From the NCBI RefSeq assembly GCF_014595885.1, contig NZ_JABUKC010000004.1:163897-227896 (forward strand): a DNA stretch of 64,000 nt, given 5' to 3'. Both the position numbers and the translations under genes were made by a program. Within the stretch, counting starts at the first letter, position 1, and every line of letters begins with the position of its first letter. Below are positions 28,032 through 35,387 of the stretch, piece by piece. A model generated the notes under the pieces. It was not told where the DNA came from. It searched no databases and saw only the letters and a program-made list of their open reading frames with translations. Source of the DNA: Microcella alkalica (lineage in GTDB: Bacteria > Actinomycetota > Actinomycetes > Actinomycetales > Microbacteriaceae).

Positions 28032-29549
28032 ATGGCGGAAACGACCAAGGCGACGGGCGGTGTCACGTACACCCGCGTCGACCAGGGCTACTTCGAGAAG
28101 CGCGGGCTGCGCCGCACGGCAGGAGTGTGGGGCCTCTGGGGCCTCGCCGTCGCCGCGGTCATCTCCGGCGACTTCTCGGGCTGGAACTTCGGCATCGACT
28201 TCGCGGGCTTCGGCGGCATGCTCATCGCCTTCGTCGTGCTGGTGGTTATGTACTACGGGCTCACCTTCTCCATCAGCGAGATGTCGGCCGCCATGCCGCA
28301 CACGGGCGGCGCCTACTCGTTCGCGCGCTCGGCCATGGGCCCGTGGGGCGGCCTCGTCACGGGCGCGGCCGAGACGATCGAGTACGTCGCGACGACCGCG
28401 GTCATCGTGTTCTTCTCCGCCCAGTACCTCGACGGCGTGACGAGCGGCCTGCTGAACTTCTCGCTCGCCGAGGCCGACCTCATGTGGGTGTGGTGGATCG
28501 TGCTCTACGTCGCCTTCGTCGCGCTCAACGCGGCCGGCGCGCACATCTCGTTCCGCTTCGCGATCGTCGTGTCGATCATCGCGATCGGCATCATCCTGGT
28601 GTTCTCGGTCATGGCGCTCGCCTCCGGCCTGTTCTCGTGGGACAAGCTGTGGGACATGCCGGTCAACCCGGACGCGGTCGGCGCCTCGACCTTCCTGCCG
28701 GAGGGCATCCTGCCGATCCTGTTCGCGCTGCCGTTCGCCATGTGGTTCTTCCTCGGCATCGAGGAGCTGCCGCTCGCCGCGGAGGAGTCGCACACCCCCG
28801 AGAAGGACATTCCCCGCGCCGGCGTGCTCGCCCGCGGCACCCTCATCATCACGGGCCTGCTGGTGCTGTTCCTCAACACGGGCATCCTCGGCGCCGAGGC
28901 GACGGGCGTCTCGCTCGAGCCGCTGCTCGACGGGTTCCGCGCGATCGTCGGCGACGAGCTCGCCGCCGTGCTCGCGATCTTCGCCCTCATCGGCCTGCTC
29001 GCCTCGCTGCAGGGCATCATGTTCGCCTACGGGCGCAACATGTACTCCCTGTCGCGCGCCGGCTACTACCCGAAGTTCCTCTCGCTCACGGGCAAGAGCC
29101 AGACCCCGTGGGTGGCGCTCGTCGTCGGCGCGGTCGTCGGCTTCGTCGCGATCGTCTCGCTCGACCTGCTCTCGCGGCTCGACCCGGAGGGCGTTGGCGC
29201 GGTCGCCGGCGCCATCATCCTCAACATCGCGGTGTGGGGCGCGGTCGTGGCGTACTTCCTGCAGATGGTGTCGTTCATCATCCTGCGTCGGAAGTTCGCG
29301 AACGCGAACCGTCCCTACAAGAGCCCGTGGGGTCTGGGCGGCGCCTACAGCGCGGCCGCGATCGCCGCGCTCGTGTTCGTGGGTCTGCTCATCAACCCGG
29401 CCTTCCAGGCGGCGATCGTGGCGATCATCGTCGTCTACGCGCTCATCCTGCTCGGCTTCTGGCTGCACTACCGGCACCGCCTCGTGCTCTCGCCCGAGGA
29501 GGAGTACGCCATGAGCGGCGGCACGCACGAGCTCACCAAAGAGCAGTAG
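28032..29549 (+). CDS. APC-superfamily amine/amino acid permease, ethanolamine-permease type
   Basis: 505 residues, about 12 transmembrane helices. The N-terminal region (GYFEKRGLRRTAGVWGLWG and then SGDFSGWNFG) is characteristic of the ethanolamine permease (Eat) branch, as is MWFFLGIEELPLAAEESHTP in the middle and the ASLQGIMFAYGRNMYSLSRAG segment. AGGAGG five bases before the ATG sets the start. Divergent from the ligase operon by 214 bases and followed by a perfect-palindrome terminator. It probably imports the substrate of the island, ethanolamine or a related amine. Confidence 0.85.
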   Translation: MAETTKATGGVTYTRVDQGYFEKRGLRRTAGVWGLWGLAVAAVISGDFSGWNFGIDFAGFGGMLIAFVVLVVMYYGLTFSISEMSAAMPHTGGAYSFARSAMGPWGGLVTGAAETIEYVATTAVIVFFSAQYLDGVTSGLLNFSLAEADLMWVWWIVLYVAFVALNAAGAHISFRFAIVVSIIAIGIILVFSVMALASGLFSWDKLWDMPVNPDAVGASTFLPEGILPILFALPFAMWFFLGIEELPLAAEESHTPEKDIPRAGVLARGTLIITGLLVLFLNTGILGAEATGVSLEPLLDGFRAIVGDELAAVLAIFALIGLLASLQGIMFAYGRNMYSLSRAGYYPKFLSLTGKSQTPWVALVVGAVVGFVAIVSLDLLSRLDPEGVGAVAGAIILNIAVWGAVVAYFLQMVSFIILRRKFANANRPYKSPWGLGGAYSAAAIAALVFVGLLINPAFQAAIVAIIVVYALILLGFWLHYRHRLVLSPEEEYAMSGGTHELTKEQ

Positions 29550-29586
29550 CGCAGCATCCGCTGACGCCCGCGAGGGCATGACGCGA

Positions 29587-29616
29587 CGGGCCGCGGAGAT
29601 CGATCTCCGCGGCCCG
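29587..29616. terminator. Perfect 30-bp palindromic terminator
   Basis: A fully self-complementary GC-rich 30-mer centred on GATC, between the convergent permease and YhgE genes. Works for either strand. Confidence 0.75.
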
Positions 29617-29666
29617 TTCGCCTGTCTTGCCGCCATCGTTCCCGCGAGGGACGGGGGCGGATGCGC

Positions 29667-31571
29667 CTACGCCCGCGCGGCGAGCGCCCCGGGCGCGAAG
29701 GCCGCGAGCGCCTCGCGCCGACGGCTGCGCCCGATCGCGAGTCGCGCGACCACGAGCGAGAGCGCACCGAGCACGAGCATCGCGCCCAGCGCGGCGCCGA
29801 TGCGCGCGGGGTCTCCCCCGGCGAGCAGCGCCTGCAGGCCGTCGACCGCGGCCGACAGCGGCAGCACCCCGCTCAGCGTCGGGAACGGCTCGGCGAGCGC
29901 CACGACCGGCACGAGCCCGCCCGCGGCGACGAGCTGCACGGCGAGCAGTAGCAACGACACCGTCAGGCCCGCCGGGCCGAGCCCGAGCACGAGCGCCGCG
30001 TGCAGCGCCGTCAGCGCGAGCGCGATGACGAGCGTGAGCCCCAGCACGCCGAGCGCGAGGTCGAGACCGATCACGCCCGTCGCGAGCAGCAGCACCGTCA
30101 CCGCGACCGCCTGGCCGGCGGCGACGAGGGATGCCCGCGCGAGCACCCGACGCAGCATCGCCCCCGCGGTCGCCGCCGTGCCGACCACGGCCGAGGCCGC
30201 GGGGCGCACCACGAGCATCGTCGCGAGCGCGCCGAGCCACAGTCCGATCGGCACGAGCGTCGCCGCGAGCACGCCGCCGAGGCCGTCGACGGCGTTGGCG
30301 CGCTCGGCCTCGACGGCGACGGGCGACGCCGCGAGCTCGGCGTCTCCGGATTCGGGCACTTGCGCGGCGCCGTCGGCCAGGCCCGCCGCGAGCTCGTCGG
30401 CGCCCGCGGCGAGGGCGTCGGCCCCTGCGGCGAGCTCGCCGGCTCCGGCGCTGGCCTCGGCGGCGCCGGAGCTGAGGGCTCCGAGGCCGTCGGCGAGAGC
30501 ATCCGCCCCCTGCACGAGGGCCGGCCCGCCGCCGGCGAGCGCCGCGGCGCCCTCGGCGGAGTCGGCGATGCCGCCCTGCACGCCGTCGATCGCGCCCTGC
30601 AGCTGCGGCGCGATCGCGCCGGTCGTGCCCGCGGCCGTCTGCGCGCTCGTGAGCGCGGCGATGAAGGCCTGCTTGTCGGCGTCGCTGAGGTTCGAGGCCT
30701 GCACCGCCGCGACGAGCGCGGTCAGCTGAGCGGCCGTCGCCTGCGCGAGCTGATCGGCTCCCGTCACCGCCTGGGCGAGCTGGTCGAGCCCGGCGGCGCC
30801 CCGGTCGAGCTGCGCCAGACCCGATGACAGCCCCGCGACGCCGCCGGTGTAGCGCTCGAGCCCCGTGGCGAGCTCGCGGGCACCCTGCGCGGAGGCGGAG
30901 GCGCCCGAGCCGAGCGCGGCGATGCCGTCGCCGAGCGCGCTTGCGCCGGAGCCGACCTCGGCGATGCCGCCGCCCACCTGGCTCGCGCCGTCGGCCGCCT
31001 CGCCGAGCGCCGATCCGAGCTCGCCGAGGCCCGACTGCAGGCCCGCGAGGTACTGCGCCGTGACGGTGTCGCCGAACTGCTGGGCGAGGCTCGCACCGAC
31101 CGCCTCGACGATCGTGCCGGCGAGGTAGCTGTGGGCATCGTCGGTCTCGACCGTGATCGGCGCGATCTCCTGCTCGGGCGTGCCGACGGTCAGCAGCGAG
31201 GCGGAGAAGCCCTCCGGAATGGTCAGCACGGCGAGCACCTCACCCGAGGCGAGATCCGCCGCGGCCTGCTCGGCGCTCGTCGCGCGCCAGTCGAAGCCGG
31301 CGGCGTCCGGTCCGGTGAGCTCGGTGACGAGCTGGCGGCCGGCGAAGACCGGCTGCTCCTCGCCGTCGGGGCCGGTCGTCGTGACGAGCTCGTCGCCGTT
31401 GACGACGGCGGCGGGGATGCGGTCGAGCGCCTCATCGGCGTCGCCGACGGCCGCGAGGGCGGCGCCCACGAGGCCGAGCGGCACCAGCACGGCGGCGACG
31501 ATGCCCGCCCAGCGGCGAGCGCCGCGCGCGCCCGAGCGGCCCGGGCGGGCGGAGGGAGTCGAAGCGGTCAT
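29667..31571 (-). CDS. YhgE/Pip family membrane protein (ABC-2-like)
   Basis: 634 residues. One N-terminal helix (about 20-42), then a large extracytoplasmic region of about 380 residues. Its second half is a run of Gly/Ala/Ser-rich heptad-like units (GSGASALGDGIAALGSGAS and similar), typical of YhgE/Pip proteins and likely coiled-coil. Five or six C-terminal helices (about 430-625) form the ABC-2-type membrane domain. The ATG overlaps the MMPL stop by four bases. Family members serve in export or as phage receptors (Pip); the substrate here is unknown. Confidence 0.82.
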   Translation of the reverse strand: MTASTPSARPGRSGARGARRWAGIVAAVLVPLGLVGAALAAVGDADEALDRIPAAVVNGDELVTTTGPDGEEQPVFAGRQLVTELTGPDAAGFDWRATSAEQAAADLASGEVLAVLTIPEGFSASLLTVGTPEQEIAPITVETDDAHSYLAGTIVEAVGASLAQQFGDTVTAQYLAGLQSGLGELGSALGEAADGASQVGGGIAEVGSGASALGDGIAALGSGASASAQGARELATGLERYTGGVAGLSSGLAQLDRGAAGLDQLAQAVTGADQLAQATAAQLTALVAAVQASNLSDADKQAFIAALTSAQTAAGTTGAIAPQLQGAIDGVQGGIADSAEGAAALAGGGPALVQGADALADGLGALSSGAAEASAGAGELAAGADALAAGADELAAGLADGAAQVPESGDAELAASPVAVEAERANAVDGLGGVLAATLVPIGLWLGALATMLVVRPAASAVVGTAATAGAMLRRVLARASLVAAGQAVAVTVLLLATGVIGLDLALGVLGLTLVIALALTALHAALVLGLGPAGLTVSLLLLAVQLVAAGGLVPVVALAEPFPTLSGVLPLSAAVDGLQALLAGGDPARIGAALGAMLVLGALSLVVARLAIGRSRRREALAAFAPGALAARA

Positions 31572-34450
31572 CGAGCGGTCTCCTGCAGCGAGAGGGCGGT
31601 CAGCGGGTCGGGATGCCCGGCGTCGTCGAGGTGCAGGGGCACTGCCTGCGGGATCGCGGCGGCCGAGCCCCACACGCGCACGACGCCGGCGGGCGCGAGC
31701 GCGACGACGAGGTCGTCAAGCCGGGCGAGCACCGCGGGGTCGACGGCGTCGTCGCGGCCGTCGAGCACGAGCACGGGGGTGGCGTCGAGCGTCGCGGCCG
31801 CAGCGAGCAGCACCGCGCGAGACTCGGCGGGCAGCGCGGCGACGCTCGTGCCGGCGTCGTCGAGGCCCGTCGCGTCGAGGCCGTGTCGCGTCGCCAGCCC
31901 GGCCAGGCGATCGATCCACCGCGCGGTCGCCCGGCGCGTCGCGGCACGACGCGCGCCGCGAGGGGCGAGCGCCAGCCGCTCGCGCACGAGCTCGCCCACG
32001 GTCGTCGCCGCGGGCACGCGCTCGCCGCCGAGGTCGACGAGCGTCACTCGGCGCGCGGCGGCGCCCGGCTGCGAGGGCAGCAGCGCGCCCGCGACGAGGG
32101 CGCGGCCGCCCGCGGCGGGCACGAGGCCGGCGAGGGTCGCCGCCACGAGCGAGCGCGTGCCGCGATCGGCGACCAGCGCCACGCGGTCGCCCGCGCGCGC
32201 GGTCAGGGTGAGCGCAGCATCCGCCCCCTCGATGGCGAGGCGATCGGCGACGATCGCGACCTCGCCCTGCGTCTCGGCCCACGCCTGCAGCTCGCGCAGG
32301 TGCCGCAGACGCTCGCCCTCGACGTCGAGGTCGGGCAGGGCGCGGTCGAGCGCGCGCGGGATCCACCACGCCGAGCGACCGAGCAGGGTCATGATCGCGG
32401 GGCCGAGCGTCATGCGCACGACGAAGGCGTCGACCGCAATGCCGACGGCGAGGCCGAGCGCGATCGGCTTGATGAGGTTGGCCCCCTCGGGCACGAAGGC
32501 CGCGAAGACGGCGAACATGATGAGCGCCGCGGCCGTGACGACGCGGGCGCCGTGCGCGAAGCCGTCCTCGATCGCCGCCCGGGCGTCGCCCGTGCGCACG
32601 AACTCCTCGCGCATGCCGGAGACGAGGAAGACCTCGTAGTCCATGGCAAGGCCGAACAGCACCGCCATGAGGATGATCGGCATGAAGCTCAGGATCGGGC
32701 CCTCCTCGGTGTGCAGCAGCTCGACCCCCCAGCCCCACTGGAACACCGCGACCGTCACGCCGAGCGCGGTGCCGACCGTGAGCAGGAAGCCCAGCGCCGC
32801 CTTCAGCGGCACGAGCACCGAGCGGAAGACCGCCATGAGCAGCACGATCGACAGGCCGAACACGATGAGGGCGAAGGGCACGAGCGCGTTCGTGAGGCGC
32901 GTGGAGATGTCGATGCCGACGGCCGTCACGCCCGTGACCGACAGCGGCGTGCCGAACTCGGCCTCGATGTCGGGCGCCGCCGCGCGCAGGTCGGCCACGA
33001 CGGTCTTCGTCGCGGGGTCGTCGGGCGCGGTCTCGGGTGCGACGCGGAAGATCGCGAGCTCGAGACCCGGCGAAGGGATGCCCTGGCTGACGCTCGCGAC
33101 CCCGTCGACCCGCTCGAGCTCGGCCCGGATGCCCGCGAGGTCGTCGAGGATGTCGGTCGTCTGCGTGATGTCGGCCGTCACGAGCAGAGGGCCGGCGGTG
33201 CCGGGGCCGAACGCGTCGGCGATGAGGTCGTAGGCCTCGCGCTGCGTCGAGCCGGCGGGCTCGTTGCCGCCGTCGGGCAGGTTGAGGTCGAGCGAGAAGG
33301 TCGGGATCGAGAGGGTGCCGAGCACGGCCACGACGGCGACCGTCGTGAGCACGGGCCGCTTCATGACGCCGCGCACCCAGCGGCGCCCCATCGTGCGGGC
33401 GTGCTCGGCCTCGGGCTGGGCGCGGCGCCAGGCGCGCGAGCCGGGCTTCGGAACGAGTCGGCTCCCGGCGAGGCCGAGCAGGGCCGGCAGCAGGGTGACG
33501 GCGCCGGCGATCGCGACGAGCACGGCGAACGCGGCGCCGATGCCCATGACCGAGAGGAAGGGGATGCCCACCACGAGCAGCCCCATGAGCGCGATGATGA
33601 CGGTCAGCCCCGCGAAGACGACGGCGCTGCCGGCGGTGCCGACGGCGATCGCGGTCGACTCCTCCGGCTCCATGCCGCGGCCGAGCTGCGTGCGGTGGCG
33701 CGAGACGATGAACAGCGCGTAGTCGATGCCGACGGCGAGGCCGATCATGAGCGCGAGCAGCGGTGCCGAGCTCGACACGGGCACCGCGGCGGCGAGCGCG
33801 AGGATGCCGCCCATGACGGTGCCGACGCCGACGAGCGCCGTGACGAGCGGCATGCCGGCCGCGGCGAGCGAGCCGAAGGTGACGACGAGCACCACCCCGG
33901 CGACGACGACGCCGAAGACCTCGAGGATGGTGATGCCGACGGTCGTGTCCTGGAAGACCTGCCCGGCGAACTCGACGCGCGCCTCGCGGCCCTCGCCCGT
34001 CGCGATGAGCTCCTCCAGCGTGGCGTCGCTGACCTCCTCCGAGGTGCCGGCGAGCTGCACCTGCACGATCGCGACGCGCTCGTCGTCGCTCACCTGGTTC
34101 TCGGCGAACTCGTCGAACGGCCCGAGCACGGCCTCGACGCCGTCGACACGGGCGAGGTCGGCGGCGAGGTCGTCGATCTCGGCGCGGATGCCCGCATCCG
34201 TCACCGAGGCCCCCTCCGGTGCGACGACGACGGCCTGCGCGCTCGCTCCGGCGACCTGCGGGAAGAGCGCGTCGAGCTGGTCGAGCGCCTCCTGCGACTC
34301 GGTGCCGGGGATCGAGAAGGCGTCCTCCGTCTGGCCGCCGAGGGCGAGCCCGCCGCCGAGGGCGGCGGCGAAGGCGAGCAGCCAGGCGACGAGCACGAGC
34401 CGGGCGCGGCGGTACGAGAAGCGCCCCAGGCGGGCGAGCAGGGTGGCCAT
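31568..34450 (-). CDS. MMPL/RND-family transporter with degenerate ABC-ATPase-like C-terminal domain
   Basis: 960 residues. About residues 1-720 form a standard actinobacterial MMPL pump: 12 helices in two halves, two periplasmic loops, GIDYALFIVSRHRTQL in the first half and GLAMDYEVFLVSGMREEF in the second. The last 230 residues are not MMPL. They read like an ABC nucleotide-binding domain that has lost its residues: ALVADRGTRSLVAATLAGLVP in place of Walker A, LPAESRAVLLAAAATL in place of the signature helix, and VLVLDGRDDAVDP in place of Walker B. The start ATG is set by AGGAG, nine bases after the TetR gene. Lipid or drug export is likely, with YhgE as partner. Confidence 0.88.
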   Translation of the reverse strand: MATLLARLGRFSYRRARLVLVAWLLAFAAALGGGLALGGQTEDAFSIPGTESQEALDQLDALFPQVAGASAQAVVVAPEGASVTDAGIRAEIDDLAADLARVDGVEAVLGPFDEFAENQVSDDERVAIVQVQLAGTSEEVSDATLEELIATGEGREARVEFAGQVFQDTTVGITILEVFGVVVAGVVLVVTFGSLAAAGMPLVTALVGVGTVMGGILALAAAVPVSSSAPLLALMIGLAVGIDYALFIVSRHRTQLGRGMEPEESTAIAVGTAGSAVVFAGLTVIIALMGLLVVGIPFLSVMGIGAAFAVLVAIAGAVTLLPALLGLAGSRLVPKPGSRAWRRAQPEAEHARTMGRRWVRGVMKRPVLTTVAVVAVLGTLSIPTFSLDLNLPDGGNEPAGSTQREAYDLIADAFGPGTAGPLLVTADITQTTDILDDLAGIRAELERVDGVASVSQGIPSPGLELAIFRVAPETAPDDPATKTVVADLRAAAPDIEAEFGTPLSVTGVTAVGIDISTRLTNALVPFALIVFGLSIVLLMAVFRSVLVPLKAALGFLLTVGTALGVTVAVFQWGWGVELLHTEEGPILSFMPIILMAVLFGLAMDYEVFLVSGMREEFVRTGDARAAIEDGFAHGARVVTAAALIMFAVFAAFVPEGANLIKPIALGLAVGIAVDAFVVRMTLGPAIMTLLGRSAWWIPRALDRALPDLDVEGERLRHLRELQAWAETQGEVAIVADRLAIEGADAALTLTARAGDRVALVADRGTRSLVAATLAGLVPAAGGRALVAGALLPSQPGAAARRVTLVDLGGERVPAATTVGELVRERLALAPRGARRAATRRATARWIDRLAGLATRHGLDATGLDDAGTSVAALPAESRAVLLAAAATLDATPVLVLDGRDDAVDPAVLARLDDLVVALAPAGVVRVWGSAAAIPQAVPLHLDDAGHPDPLTALSLQETAR

Positions 34451-34459
34451 GGGTGACTC

Positions 34460-35038
34460 CTAGTGGGTGGTGGTCGTGGTCGGGGCGGGGGCGCCGCTCG
34501 GCAGCAGCAGCTCGCCGATGACGGCGAGGAGGGCGGCGCGCAGCACGACCGGGTCCTCCTCCTCGACGGCGAGCTGCCGGGCGGCGGCGAGGCAGTAGGC
34601 GGCGCCGCCGAGGGCGATCCCGTAGCGCAGCTTCTCGACGGGCGAGCTCGCCGCGAGGTCGAAGAGCTCGGCGAGGCGGCGCATGAGGCCGAGGGCGCGC
34701 TGCATGACGGGCACGTCTTCCAGGGTCGAGCCCTGGTTGATGACGAGGTGCACGACCTGGCGGTGCTGCAGCAGGTAGTCCACGAAGGCCTCGAGGAAGG
34801 CGGGGCGGTGCTCGAGCTCGAGGCCGCGCGCGGCGGTCGTGTCGATGAGCGCGTCGAGGTCGTCGAGCGCGGGAGCGAGCACCGCTTCAAGCAGGCGCTC
34901 CTTGGAGTCGTAGTGGTAGAGCACGCTCGCCTTCGAGCTGCCGGCGAGGTCGGCGATGCGCTGGAGGCTCGTCGCGGCGTAGCCAGCGGAGGCGAACTCG
35001 TCGAGGGCGATCAGGCGGAGGTCGTCGGAGCGTGACAC
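34460..35038 (-). CDS. TetR-family transcriptional regulator
   Basis: 192 residues from GTG 35038. The N-terminal helix-turn-helix (about 5-50) has ALDEFASAGYAATSLQRIADLAGSSKASVLYHY in pieces, and a helical ligand domain follows. A longer in-frame ATG at 35071 lies between two operator palindromes and is rejected; GTG 35038 sits seven bases after TAGCCT, so the message is probably leaderless. First gene of tetR-mmpL-yhgE and very likely its autorepressor. Confidence 0.88.
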   Translation of the reverse strand: MSRSDDLRLIALDEFASAGYAATSLQRIADLAGSSKASVLYHYDSKERLLEAVLAPALDDLDALIDTTAARGLELEHRPAFLEAFVDYLLQHRQVVHLVINQGSTLEDVPVMQRALGLMRRLAELFDLAASSPVEKLRYGIALGGAAYCLAAARQLAVEEEDPVVLRAALLAVIGELLLPSGAPAPTTTTTH

Positions 35039-35045
35039 TCGATCG

Positions 35046-35051
35046 AGGCTA
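35046..35051 (-). promoter_or_regulatory. Leaderless-type -10 box (TAGCCT) of tetR-mmpL-yhgE
   Basis: TAGCCT on the minus strand, seven bases from GTG 35038 and next to the operator pair that begins at 35053. Confidence 0.5.
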
Positions 35052-35052
35052 C

Positions 35053-35087
35053 CTGACCGATCGGTCAGCATCTGACCGGGCGGTCAG
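35053..35087. promoter_or_regulatory. Tandem TetR operators
   Basis: Two 16-bp palindromes, CTGACCGATCGGTCAG (35053-35068, perfect) and CTGACCGGGCGGTCAG (35072-35087, identical arms with GG centre). Centres are 19 bp apart, about two helical turns, so two dimers could bind the same face. They cover the -35 region of the tetR promoter. Confidence 0.75.
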
Positions 35088-35146
35088 TTCTGGGGTCGCT
35101 CTCCCCCATCTCCCAGCTTTCCGGGCGCGATCGCGACGACGCCCGC

Positions 35147-35152
35147 TAGCGT
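35147..35152 (+). promoter_or_regulatory. Candidate -10 box (TAGCGT)
   Basis: TAGCGT 28 bases before the GTG at 35181; the leader would include the GGAGG ribosome site. Confidence 0.4.
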
Positions 35153-35180
35153 GGGGCGACGATCCGATGGAGGTGCACTC

Positions 35181-35387
35181 GTGCGCAAGTACCTGTTCAA
35201 CGGCGCGATCTTGAGCGCCGCGGTCTCGGCCGTGAGCGTCATCAATGCGACCCGCAAGGGCCCGCGCGACTGGCGCCTCGCCCTCATGTGGGCCAGCTGG
35301 GGCATCAGCGTCGCGATCGCGGTCGGCACGATCATCGAGGATCAGAAGAAGCCCGGCGACCCCGCCTTCCAGCTCGTCGACAGCTGA
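35181..35387 (+). CDS. Small membrane protein, unknown
   Basis: 68 residues. Basic N-terminus (VRKYLFNG), a helix at about 8-25, a charged RKGPRDW link and a second helix at about 35-55, then a polar end. GGAGG eight bases before the GTG sets the start. Its last 56 bases overlap the 3' end of the convergent adenylation-domain gene on the other strand. No family recognised. Confidence 0.6.
   Translation: MRKYLFNGAILSAAVSAVSVINATRKGPRDWRLALMWASWGISVAIAVGTIIEDQKKPGDPAFQLVDS

Noticed and set aside
30300..31000. Imperfect DNA repeats in the YhgE gene (GCG/GCC/GAG-rich units)
   Set aside because: They follow from the Gly/Ala/Ser heptads of this protein family and are not an independent repeat or CRISPR element.
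35039..35071. Start of tetR at ATG 35071
   Set aside because: The codons 35039-35071 overlap a perfect operator palindrome and the -10 box. The helix-turn-helix begins only after GTG 35038.
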